Source: Bacteroidales bacterium
GTDB lineage: Bacteria > Bacteroidota > Bacteroidia > Bacteroidales > F082
DNA length: 48,502 nucleotides
Direction: 5' to 3'
Assembly: GCA_017508895.1 (NCBI GenBank)
Contig: JAFWRA010000201.1
Location: 1-48,502, forward strand
Shown here: positions 1-7,166 of the stretch, piece after piece
Numbering within the stretch: position 1 is the stretch's first letter
How the letters are laid out: each line of letters opens with the position of its first letter
Notes under the pieces: model-generated
Seen by the model: only the letters and a program-made list of their open reading frames with translations
Databases searched by the model: none
What the model was told of the DNA's origin: nothing
Program-made: the position numbers and the translations under genes

Positions 1-180
1 CCGATAAGCGGTGCCGCAAGGCTCAATAGGGAATCGGGTGCAAATCCCGGACAGTTCCCGCTGCTGTAAGCTCTTCACCCTGGCCACTATGCCACTGAAA
101 ACCCAGTCTTTCGGGAAGGCGGTCAGAACAAAGGAGTAAGTCAGAAGACCTGCCGCCTGTCGCTGAAACAAGGCTTTCGG
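1..180 (+). promoter_or_regulatory. Cobalamin (adenosylcobalamin-type) riboswitch
   Basis: The leader contains the conserved cobalamin-riboswitch core. At about 29-72 lies a GGGAATCGGGTGCAAATCCC-type segment followed by a CCCGCTGCTGTAA segment. A GCCACTG element is at about 90-96, and the B12 box (AGTCAGAAGACCTGCC) is at 139-154. The 5' side of the closing stem may begin a few bases outside the window. It precedes an operon of surface and binding proteins, so it should lower their expression when cobalamin is plentiful. The 3' part (about 160-240) is probably the expression platform, but I cannot assign the alternative pairing with certainty. Confidence 0.93.
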
Positions 181-278
181 GATAAGAGCTGGTTTTCCTT
201 ATAGATTAAGGTGTACCCTCGTTTTCCCCAAGCATTGTAATGTAATGGATTGAATGTCAAACCTAAAATTATATTATT

Positions 279-1904
279 ATGCGTAAAAACTTTACCCTTT
301 TATTCCTTCTTGGAATCTTTGGTCTGTTTACGACCAAGCTGTTTGCACAACAAGATGCAACCATCGACCCTGCCGACATCCGTTACTGGATTGGCGAAGG
401 CGAAAACGAAGTGGTCTTCATCGTCAACTGGGCCGAGCCCGATACGGCAATGGCTTGGGGCTACCGCTTCGAAGAAGAGACGGTTACGGTTCAGGCTATG
501 ATGGACGAAATCGTTGATGCCGACTCCCGTCTTTCCTACACGCTGGGCCCATGGGGTCTGGGCGACATCCTCTATAGCGACGGCGCTCTCGAAATGAGCA
601 TTACTGCTGGAGGTTATTGGATGTTCAATGTCGATGGTGAGATGGCTCAAGTGGGCTTCGACCAGCAAACCATTACCAACGGCAACTATGTGAAATGGGG
701 CGACACGAATTGTGGTACCATGATTGACCCTGATTTGTGGATATATGTCTGGGAAAAGGAAGTGGCCGCTGTGTATCCCGATGCAGAAGATACCATGATT
801 GACCCGTCGGCCATCCGTTATTGGATTGGCGAGGGCGAAAACGAAGTGGTTTTTGCCGTCAACTGGAACGAGCCTGACACCTGCTTGGCTTGGGGTTATC
901 GCTTCAGCGAGGAGACTGTGACCGTGAAGGGCGTCATGGACGCCATCAAAGACGCCGACCCGCGTTTCGACTACGTCGACATCGGATGGGGCGTGGGCGA
1001 CATCTATTATGCAGATGACGTTCTCGACCTCTCTCTCTATGGCACTTATTGGATGTATAACGTCAACGGCAGCATGGCCATGCTCGGCTTCGACCAACAA
1101 ACTGTCGTGGATGGCGACTTCATCAAGTGGGGCGATGAGTCATGCGGCACCGAGATTGCTCCTTGGACCCTCGTTTGGGAGTCGGAAGTGGGTGCTGTGT
1201 ATCCTTACGCTGAAGAAGCAAAGATTGAAGCTTCCGATATCCAGTATTGGGTTGGTGAAGGCCAAAACGAGGTGGTCTTTGCCGTCAACTGGAACGAGCC
1301 CAACAGATGCTTGGCATGGGGCTACCGCTTCGACGGTGAGAGCGTTATCCTGAAAGAGGTGATGGATGCCATCGCCGAAACCGACAAACGCTTCTCATAC
1401 GTGCCTGGCGATTGGGGTGTCGACGACATCATCTTCAATGTTGATTCAGAAGAGCTGCACTATGACCTCGCCGGTCAATGGTGGCTCTTTAACGTGAACG
1501 GCAGCATGGCCATGCTCGGCTACGACCAACAAACTCTCGAGAATGGCGACTTCATTAAGTGGGGCGACGAGTCATGCGCCACTGAGATTGCCCAATGGTC
1601 CTACGTTTGGACGCAAGAAGTCGAGCCCGTTTGGATGAACACGGGTGTCGAAGAAATCCAAACCAACACCTTGAGCGTTTACCCGAATCCTGCCGCCAAC
1701 GAGACCTTTGTTACCGTTGAAAACGCTGGTTTGAACACAATTTCGGTGTACGACATCCAAGGCCGCATGGTCAGCACGGAGAGCGTTGAAGCCATGGCTG
1801 GCGAGCAAGTCCGTGTCAGCACCGAGATGCTGAATGCCGGTGTGTATTTCGTCACCGTGAGCAACGAGAGCGCTGTGCGTACCGCAAAACTCGTGGTGAA
1901 ATGA
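279..1904 (+). CDS. T9SS-sorted secreted protein with three tandem copies of a putative cobalamin-capture domain
   Basis: This 541-residue protein has a signal peptide (about 1-23, ending LFAQ). Three repeats of about 140 residues follow at roughly 28-170, 172-312 and 313-445. Each begins with a YWxGEGxNEVVFxVNW motif and ends with a W(M/L)(Y/F)NVxG...GxDQQT...WGD motif and a conserved Cys. A type A T9SS sorting domain occupies about 458-541 (SVYPNPAANE near its start, LVVK at the end). It is the first gene after the cobalamin riboswitch and overlaps the next gene by four bases (ATGA), so a role in capturing or handling corrinoids on the surface is a reasonable inference. The NVNG...GD.I.W end of each repeat resembles DUF4430/transcobalamin-type beta domains, but I could not test this. 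No enzymatic motif is seen. The ATG at 279 directly precedes the signal peptide. Confidence 0.85.
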   Translation: MRKNFTLLFLLGIFGLFTTKLFAQQDATIDPADIRYWIGEGENEVVFIVNWAEPDTAMAWGYRFEEETVTVQAMMDEIVDADSRLSYTLGPWGLGDILYSDGALEMSITAGGYWMFNVDGEMAQVGFDQQTITNGNYVKWGDTNCGTMIDPDLWIYVWEKEVAAVYPDAEDTMIDPSAIRYWIGEGENEVVFAVNWNEPDTCLAWGYRFSEETVTVKGVMDAIKDADPRFDYVDIGWGVGDIYYADDVLDLSLYGTYWMYNVNGSMAMLGFDQQTVVDGDFIKWGDESCGTEIAPWTLVWESEVGAVYPYAEEAKIEASDIQYWVGEGQNEVVFAVNWNEPNRCLAWGYRFDGESVILKEVMDAIAETDKRFSYVPGDWGVDDIIFNVDSEELHYDLAGQWWLFNVNGSMAMLGYDQQTLENGDFIKWGDESCATEIAQWSYVWTQEVEPVWMNTGVEEIQTNTLSVYPNPAANETFVTVENAGLNTISVYDIQGRMVSTESVEAMAGEQVRVSTEMLNAGVYFVTVSNESAVRTAKLVVK

Positions 1905-2866
1905 TAAAAAGGATATCCATCCTGCTGATGGCTTTGGTGCCGACGATGCTTTGGGCCCAGTTTGCGCCCGAGGCGGGTGTCGCCGGCACCACAGCCATGC
2001 ATGCCGACTCGTCGGCGTTTGTGGCTTGGGCTACAGGCTGCACCGTTGTGCGTGGACCGCAACAGATCGACAGCCTCAGTCTTGGACTGGCCAGCTATGG
2101 CGCCGATGCCGATGCCTTGGGCAAGGCCGACAATGTGGTGGTCAGCTTAGGCGATGGCGGCACAGCCGTGCTGACGTTTGCTTCGCCCATCTGCAATGAA
2201 GCTGGCCCCGACTTCGCCGTGTTCGAGAATCCCTTCCATAATGTGCCGAACTGCTTCCTTGAGCTGGCTTTCGTTGAGGTGAGCTCCGATGGCGAGAACT
2301 ATTTCCGTTTCCCCGCTGTCACCAACGTGCCCTTCGACGAACAGGTGGGTTCTTTTGCACTCATGGATGCCACACTCATCCATAACTTCGCAGGGAAATA
2401 TGAGGTATTGTACGGCACGCCCTTCGACCTTGACGAGGTGGAGGACAACCCTTTGCTCAATAAGAGCAAGATTACCCATATCCGCCTCATCGACGTGATT
2501 GGCTCTATCAACCCTGAGTATGCCGCTTACGATTCCGAAGGCCACATCGTCAACGACCCGTTCCCGACACCGTTCTGGTCGAGCGGCTTCGACTTGGATG
2601 CCGTCGGCGTGATTCATGATGAAGCACATTTCGATGTCCCAGAAAATGTGACTGAAACCTTGAGCGTTTATCCCAATCCTGTGAAAGACAGACTGACAGT
2701 GAAGGCCGAAAACCTGCAGTCGGTTGAGGTCTTTAATCTTGTTGGACAATTGGTTATGACTTCTGACCAGCCCATCGTCGACATGAGCGACTTGAACCAA
2801 GGCGTTTATTTCGTCCGTGTGATGGCTGATGGGAAGACGGTTACGAAACGTGTTGTGAAACAATAA
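1901..2866 (+). CDS. T9SS-sorted cell surface protein of the cobalamin operon
   Basis: This 321-residue secreted protein has a signal peptide (about 1-19, MLWAQ), a globular domain at about 25-245 and a type A T9SS sorting domain at about 250-321 (SVYPNPVKDR ... VVKQ). The globular domain carries motifs such as VVSLGDGGTAVLTF, DFAVFEN, VEVSSDGENYFRFP, ITHIRLIDVIGSI and GFDLDAVGVIH. Together these look like a jelly-roll surface-protein family that I associate with TonB/BtuB loci in Bacteroidota. Its start overlaps the previous stop (ATGA at 1901-1904), which indicates translational coupling. Its exact function is not known. Position under the riboswitch suggests a corrinoid-binding or accessory role at the outer surface. 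Confidence 0.85.
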   Translation: MIKRISILLMALVPTMLWAQFAPEAGVAGTTAMHADSSAFVAWATGCTVVRGPQQIDSLSLGLASYGADADALGKADNVVVSLGDGGTAVLTFASPICNEAGPDFAVFENPFHNVPNCFLELAFVEVSSDGENYFRFPAVTNVPFDEQVGSFALMDATLIHNFAGKYEVLYGTPFDLDEVEDNPLLNKSKITHIRLIDVIGSINPEYAAYDSEGHIVNDPFPTPFWSSGFDLDAVGVIHDEAHFDVPENVTETLSVYPNPVKDRLTVKAENLQSVEVFNLVGQLVMTSDQPIVDMSDLNQGVYFVRVMADGKTVTKRVVKQ

Positions 2867-2874
2867 ATTAGTAC

Positions 2875-2971
2875 GATGACCAATGACTATGACAATGACC
2901 GTTTCCTAATTATTGTGAACTTTCCCTATTTCAAAATGCGGTCATAGTCATTGTCAATAGTCATTGTCAAA
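2875..2971. repeat. Long GTCAT/ATGAC-rich inverted repeat (dispersed palindromic element, copy 1)
   Basis: The gap between two genes of the B12 operon is almost filled by a dyad. The left arm at 2875-2901 is built from TGAC/ATGAC units. The right arm at about 2939-2971 starts GCGGTCATAGTCAT. The arms pair over more than 20 bases if one 6-base unit is bulged out. A second dyad with the same words, sharing the 14-mer GCGGTCATAGTCAT, lies at 36582-36682. It could act as an RNA hairpin between cistrons or be a mobile palindromic repeat. Confidence 0.7.
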
Positions 2972-2982
2972 ATGATATTAAG

Positions 2983-4050
2983 ATGAAAAAAGTAAATCTA
3001 TTCCTAATTGTTGTCGTTGCCGCTTTGTTGTTCGCATGCAAGCCTGAGCAGCCGGTTAACCCGAACACTTTTACAGTGGGTTCGGGGGTATTGGTGCTCA
3101 ACGAGGGCAATTACCAGTTCTCCAATGCCTCATTGACGTATTACGACCCGGTGGCAGATACAACGGTCAACAACCTCTTCTATAGGGTGAACAATGCCCC
3201 TCTTGGCGATGTCGCTGAGAGTATGGCCTTGGTTGATGGCAAACTCTACATTGTGGTCAACAACAGCAACCTCATCTATAAGGTGGATGCCAATACCATG
3301 GTGTGTGACACGACGAAACCTTTCAAGCTGAGCGACTTCTACTCGCCACGTGAGATTCAGTTTGTGGCGCCCAACAAGGCCTACGTGAGTGATTTGTATG
3401 GCACACAGCTGTGGATCATCAACCCTCAGGACATGAGTCATTCGGGCTCCATTGAGATGGGCAAGTCGACGGAAAAGATGGTGCTTGTGGGCAATGAGTT
3501 GTACCTCAGCAACTGGTCGAACACCTTCGTTACCGGCATGGAGAAAAATACCGTTCAGGTCGTCGATGTCAACAACGACGTGAAGGTGGCCGAGATTCGG
3601 GTAGGGAAGGAGCCCAACACGATGGCGGTCGACAAGGACGGCCACGTGTGGGTGCTTTGCGAAGGTGCCGTTTGGGAAGCCGATGGCGAGCAACCCAGCC
3701 TTTGGGAAATCAACCCCATGCTGAAGACAGCCGAGAAACGTTACGAGTTTGACGGCACGGCCATGGTGCTGAGAGCCAATCCTTCGGGTGACCAACTTTA
3801 TGTGATTTACAACAATGAAGTGCGCCGTTTCGACATCGCAACGCTGACCTTGTCGGATACCTTCCGCATCGCCGCAGAGCCACAAGGCATGTTCTACAAC
3901 ATGGCTGTTGAGCCCAAGACGGGCGACATCTATGTGACCGACGCCAAGAACTACATGATGAACGGCACAGTGTATCGTTATTCCAACGATGGTGTGCTGC
4001 TCAGCTCGTTCGAGGCGGGCGTCATTCCCAGTGCAATGTTGTTTAAATAA
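2983..4050 (+). CDS. btuG: BtuG-like surface cobalamin-binding lipoprotein (beta-propeller, DUF5074 type)
   Basis: This 355-residue lipoprotein has a signal peptide with lipobox LLFAC (lipidated Cys19), followed by a seven-bladed-propeller-like sequence. Characteristic segments include VLNEGNYQFSNASLTYYDP near the N-terminus, SPREIQFVAPNKAYVSDLYG, a series of blade motifs such as VQVVDV, EPNTMAVDKDGHVWVLCEG and GDIYVTDAKNY, and a C-terminal FEAGVIPSAMLFK. Known BtuG proteins of Bacteroides sit on the outer surface, bind B12 with extreme affinity and pass it to BtuB. The riboswitch and the downstream BtuF-like gene agree with that role. No BtuB partner is encoded in the window, so the transporter must be elsewhere. 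It is probably cotranscribed with the upstream genes despite the 116-base hairpin-containing gap. Confidence 0.82.
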   Translation: MKKVNLFLIVVVAALLFACKPEQPVNPNTFTVGSGVLVLNEGNYQFSNASLTYYDPVADTTVNNLFYRVNNAPLGDVAESMALVDGKLYIVVNNSNLIYKVDANTMVCDTTKPFKLSDFYSPREIQFVAPNKAYVSDLYGTQLWIINPQDMSHSGSIEMGKSTEKMVLVGNELYLSNWSNTFVTGMEKNTVQVVDVNNDVKVAEIRVGKEPNTMAVDKDGHVWVLCEGAVWEADGEQPSLWEINPMLKTAEKRYEFDGTAMVLRANPSGDQLYVIYNNEVRRFDIATLTLSDTFRIAAEPQGMFYNMAVEPKTGDIYVTDAKNYMMNGTVYRYSNDGVLLSSFEAGVIPSAMLFK

Positions 4051-4064
4051 TTGATATTCTTTTA

Positions 4065-4116
4065 GGGGATTGCAAATCCCCGACTCCGTTCGGGCGGATT
4101 GCAAATCCGCCCGAAC
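4065..4116 (+). terminator. Two consecutive hairpins sharing an ATTGCAAAT centre
   Basis: Hairpin one (4065-4081) has 7-bp arms GGGGATT/AATCCCC around a GCA loop. Hairpin two (4088-4116) has perfect 13-bp arms (GTTCGGGCGGATT and its complement) around the same GCA loop and is followed by a short TTTCT run. They lie 15 bases after the btuG-like stop codon. They could be an intra-operon terminator or attenuator, or a REP-like repeat. The poor U-tract makes strong termination uncertain. Confidence 0.55.
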
Positions 4117-4129
4117 TTTCTAACAATTC

Positions 4130-4185
4130 AACAATTGACTACGTCGAATTATCAATTCAACAATTCAACAATTCAACAATCAACA
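4130..4185. repeat. Short tandem repeat, 9-base AATTCAACA units
   Basis: Just upstream of the CWC gene there are several copies of a 9-base unit (AATTCAACA with variants), three of them in an uninterrupted run at about 4154-4180. Such tracts can change copy number by slippage. This one occupies the leader 10-40 bases before the start codon, so copy number might alter translation initiation. Confidence 0.65.
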
Positions 4186-4193
4186 CTTCAACA

Positions 4194-4358
4194 ATGAAAA
4201 AAGCCTGTCCCCGCTGTGGAAAAACCTTCGAATGTGTCCATTCCATCGATTGCTGGTGCGTCAAGGTGAAACTCACCGATGCGACAAAAGCCTATCTGAA
4301 AGAACATTACAGCGATTGCCTATGCAAAGACTGTCTCGAAAAACTGAACGCACAATGA
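4194..4358 (+). CDS. Small cysteine-rich CWC-family protein
   Basis: This 54-residue ORF starts MKKACPRCGKTFEC and contains IDCWCVKVKL and a C-terminal CLCKDCLEK. The eight cysteines (CxxC, C, CWC, CxCxxC) match the cysteine-rich CWC family of small, probably metal-binding proteins. Its stop codon overlaps the start of the downstream btuF-like gene (ATGA at 4355-4358), so the two are translationally coupled. There is no signal peptide, so it is cytoplasmic. A role in handling cobalt/corrinoid or in a metal-dependent step is only an inference from context. It is below the length usually called automatically and could easily be missed. Confidence 0.83.
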   Translation: MKKACPRCGKTFECVHSIDCWCVKVKLTDATKAYLKEHYSDCLCKDCLEKLNAQ

Positions 4359-5473
4359 GAAAACTGTGGGTTTTATTGTTGGTGGCTTTGGTGGCCTGTG
4401 CTCCAAAAGCCAACGAGAACACCGAGAAAGCGCAAGGCGACAATCTGATGCGCTATGCCCGAAACATTGTGGTGTACGAAAAAGACTACGGCTATCGTGT
4501 AGAGGTGATTTGCCCATGGGACACCACCTTGTCGTTAGGCAAGTTCGCCTTGGTCAGTGACACTACAAAATCGGTAGGCGAGGAGTTAACCAAGGTCAAG
4601 GTGCCAATAGAGTCGGTGGTTTCGTTTTCGGCCACGCAATGGGCTGTCTTTCTGCGTTTGGGCGAGATCAACCGCGTGAAAGGCATCCTTGAAGGCCGTT
4701 TTGTGACCGACAGTACCATGCGTTCGCTCTTGGCGCAAGAGAAGGTTTATGACATCGGTACGGAAGCCGCTGCCGACATCGAGAGGATGATCCAGATTCA
4801 GCCCGATATCTTATTGTATTCCCCTTATTTCGATGGCAACCAAGGCGGCTTGAACGTCACAGGTGCCGTGCTGTTTCCCTTTGCGGATTACATGGAGAAT
4901 ACGCCTTTGGGCCGTGCCGAGTGGATTCGTGTCATCGGCATGATGACGGGTTGCGAGGACAAAGCCAACGCTTGGTTCGATGACATTGAGCGGCGTTACA
5001 ATGCGCTTTCTACTTTGTGCTCCAAAGTTGACCATCGTCCGACAGTCTTCTCCGACTTAGCCTTCAATGGGCAATGGTACGTGGCTGGCGGCAGAAGCTA
5101 TATCGCCAAACTCTTCGCCGATGCCGGTGCCGACTATATCTGGAAGGACAACCCATCGACGGCCAGCGTACCCATGGATGCCGAGAGTATTCTCGCCAAG
5201 GCGCAGAAGGCTGATTTTTGGCGCGTTATCAACTCCAATCCTTTTCCGATGACCTACGAGTCCTTAGCCAAGGAAAGCCCTGTCTATCCGCTTTTTGACG
5301 CTTTCAAGAACCATAAAATCATCGTTTGCGACATCCTCTCGACGGGCTATTTCGAGCAGTCGCAGTGTGAGCCCGACCTGCTTTTGGCCGACTTCATCCA
5401 TTTCTTCCATCCCGAGCTGTTGGAAGGCGAGTGGGAAGGCTATCAGCCGAAGTATTATCATTTGGTGGAGTAA
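4355..5473 (+). CDS. btuF: BtuF-like cobalamin ABC-transporter substrate-binding lipoprotein
   Basis: This 372-residue lipoprotein has lipobox LVAC (Cys15). The start at 4355 is chosen because it gives the signal peptide directly and overlaps the CWC stop. An upstream in-frame start at 4232 would bury the signal sequence inside the CWC reading frame. The mature part is a type III periplasmic-binding fold (Peripla_BP_2): GKFALVSD, an ESVVSFSATQWAVFLRLGE segment, a GTEAAADIERMIQIQPDILLY segment, the long linker helix near DKANAWFDDIERRYNAL, and a second lobe with VAGGRSYIAKLFADAGADYIW. It should deliver B12 or another corrinoid to BtuCD. No permease or ATPase gene follows. It is the last gene of the riboswitch operon. 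Confidence 0.85.
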   Translation: MRKLWVLLLVALVACAPKANENTEKAQGDNLMRYARNIVVYEKDYGYRVEVICPWDTTLSLGKFALVSDTTKSVGEELTKVKVPIESVVSFSATQWAVFLRLGEINRVKGILEGRFVTDSTMRSLLAQEKVYDIGTEAAADIERMIQIQPDILLYSPYFDGNQGGLNVTGAVLFPFADYMENTPLGRAEWIRVIGMMTGCEDKANAWFDDIERRYNALSTLCSKVDHRPTVFSDLAFNGQWYVAGGRSYIAKLFADAGADYIWKDNPSTASVPMDAESILAKAQKADFWRVINSNPFPMTYESLAKESPVYPLFDAFKNHKIIVCDILSTGYFEQSQCEPDLLLADFIHFFHPELLEGEWEGYQPKYYHLVE

Positions 5474-5585
5474 ACAACTTTGGATTTAAGTCCAGGTTTG
5501 TTTAGTATCTACCCTCCTGTGAGATAGTCTTGCCGGTAAAAAAAGGATTTTTATCCAAAATCATTCAAAAGTGAATAATTCTTTT

Positions 5586-5593
5586 TATTTTTG
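5586..5593 (+). promoter_or_regulatory. Putative -7 box (TATTTTTG) for the DUF4143 ATPase gene
   Basis: TATTTTTG fits the Bacteroidota TAnnTTTG -7 element, 115 bases before the ATPase start. A clear TTG -33 element is not visible. The 234-base gap after btuF otherwise holds only a weak GGATttttATCC hairpin near 5547 and the motif array listed next. Confidence 0.5.
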
Positions 5594-5604
5594 CATCGAA
5601 ATAT

Positions 5605-5690
5605 GTGTTTATCAAGATTAACACAATTAGAAATTATATGTTTATCCATGTAAACATTTTTATTCCAAAAGTGTTCATCAACGATAATAA
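5605..5690 (+). promoter_or_regulatory. Three [AG]TGTT[TC]ATC motifs at exact 33-base spacing, two of them dyads
   Basis: GTGTTTATC (5605), ATGTTTATC (5638) and GTGTTCATC (5671) are spaced by exactly 33 bases, close to three helical turns. The first is a dyad, GTGTTtATCaaGATtAACAC at 5605-5624. The second is ATGTTTA...TAAACAT at 5638-5657. The third has only the left half well preserved. The array lies just after the predicted transcription start and ends about 20 bases before the ATPase gene, so it is a candidate operator array or a structured leader. Confidence 0.65.
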
Positions 5691-5707
5691 TAGTAAAACG
5701 AATTGGT

Positions 5708-6913
5708 ATGGAAAGTCTGTTTAAACGTCATGATGCATATCTTTCAACGGTTCCGATGGAATACGTTCGCGACTATATGCAACGGGTGAATTGGAACTCA
5801 CGTCTGATTGTCATCAGAGGTCCCAAGGGCGTGGGCAAATCGACATTGATGCAACAATATATCAAGCAGAATTTTGCCGCTGGAGACCGACATGTACTTT
5901 ATTGTTCGGCTGATACGAACTATTTTGCAGCGCACTCTTTGCTTGACTTGGCTGACAACTTCGTAAAGTTGGGAGGAAAATGGCTTTTCATCGACGAGGT
6001 ACACAAGTATCCGGGATGGAGTCGTGAAATCAAGGAAATATACGACCTCTACCGCGAGCTGAATATTGTGTTGAGCGGCTCGTCACTTATCCAAATCAAT
6101 GATGGGCAAGCAGATCTGTCACGACGTTTGATGCCGTATGATATGCCAGGGCTGTCGCTGCGCGAGTTCCTGCATCTCGATATGGGTCTTGACATCACTC
6201 CCATATCATTAGAGCAATTGTTGGACAAGCCATCGGAGTTTTGCGTGAAAGTGATTTCGAAATGTCATCCACTAGAGCATTTCGCGCGCTATCTGCAATT
6301 CGGCTATTATCCTTTTTATTTTGAGCAAAAGCAAGAGTATTACGACAAGTTGGAAAATACAATTAACTATATCATCGACGTGGAACTGACAAAATACCGC
6401 AGTTTAGATGTGGGTTACACCCGTCAGGTTAAGGCCTTGTTGCACGTGATTTCCCAAATGGTGCCCTATGAGGTGGATATTGCGAAATTGTCGAAGGCCT
6501 CAGGAATCAGTCGGCTCTCCACTCTTAAATACCTTACTCATCTGGATGAGGCTCGTTTGATTCGCCGTTTGTTCACGGATTTGAAAAACGTCACGGATTT
6601 GCAAAAACCCGACAAGATGTATCTCGACAACACCAACCTGCTATATACGCTCAGTCAAGAAATGCCTGAGACAGGGACGGTCCGTGAGACATTCTTTGCC
6701 AACCAGTTGGCTTCGGCAGGCCATGTGGTTGAATATGCTGGATTCAAGAAGGGTGATTTCCGAATTGATGGTGACATTGTCGTAGAGGTGGGCGGCCAAG
6801 ACAAAGGCTTTGGTCAGATTGAAGGGCAACCCAATGCATACGTGGCTGCCGACGGCATCGAATCCGCCATCTTCAGAAAAATCCCCCTTTGGGCATTCGG
6901 CTTTCTTTATTAA
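5708..6913 (+). CDS. AAA ATPase of the AAA_14/DUF4143 family
   Basis: This 401-residue protein has a Walker A GPKGVGKST (38-46), Walker B WLFIDEVHK (92-100), a sensor-like NIVLSGSS, and a C-terminal DUF4143-type region (about 205-390) containing KASGISRLSTLKYLTHLDEARLI-type helix-turn-helix residues and a nuclease-like VVEVGGQDKG end. Length and order fit the family, which is very common as multiple paralogues in Bacteroidota and whose cellular role is poorly defined. It is monocistronic. The upstream 33-base motif array suggests dedicated regulation. No transposase or toxin partner is next to it. Confidence 0.88.
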   Translation: MESLFKRHDAYLSTVPMEYVRDYMQRVNWNSRLIVIRGPKGVGKSTLMQQYIKQNFAAGDRHVLYCSADTNYFAAHSLLDLADNFVKLGGKWLFIDEVHKYPGWSREIKEIYDLYRELNIVLSGSSLIQINDGQADLSRRLMPYDMPGLSLREFLHLDMGLDITPISLEQLLDKPSEFCVKVISKCHPLEHFARYLQFGYYPFYFEQKQEYYDKLENTINYIIDVELTKYRSLDVGYTRQVKALLHVISQMVPYEVDIAKLSKASGISRLSTLKYLTHLDEARLIRRLFTDLKNVTDLQKPDKMYLDNTNLLYTLSQEMPETGTVRETFFANQLASAGHVVEYAGFKKGDFRIDGDIVVEVGGQDKGFGQIEGQPNAYVAADGIESAIFRKIPLWAFGFLY

Positions 6914-7062
6914 TATCCTTCCATACCGGGTGTACTCGTTGCTTCTACGCTTTCCACTCACCATGTTTCTTATGGGTTTAATACTCTATAGGTTGTACAA
7001 TAAAAACTCAAAAAGACGGGGGAAATAAATAGGAGACTAAAAAGTGATATTTGTCTCATTTT

Positions 7063-7095
7063 TTTGGCAGTATGTTTGAAAAATACCTATTTTTG
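7063..7095 (+). promoter_or_regulatory. Promoter: TTTG (7063-7066) and TATTTTTG (7088-7095)
   Basis: The two elements are separated by 21 bases and match the Bacteroidota housekeeping promoter. The start codon of the downstream secreted protein is 72 bases further on. The rest of the 253-base gap after the ATPase gene (6914-7062) shows nothing recognisable. Confidence 0.7.
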
Positions 7096-7166
7096 CCCTG
7101 CCGAAAGTGCGGATTTATAACAAGAATTGAATTTAATAAATTGATAATCAGAAAATAAAGAGAATT

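Noticed and set aside
300..1100. Long open frame on the minus strand opposite the first gene
   Set aside because: It is a shadow of the GC-rich coding sequence on the plus strand, without signal peptide, family motifs or promoter. The same holds for minus-strand frames at 3130-4104, 40096-40971 and 46751-47449 and the plus-strand frame 8777-9646 opposite feoAB.
4232..4354. Upstream extension of the btuF-like gene to a start at 4232
   Set aside because: The extra residues run through the CWC gene in another frame and would hide the lipoprotein signal that begins at 4355.
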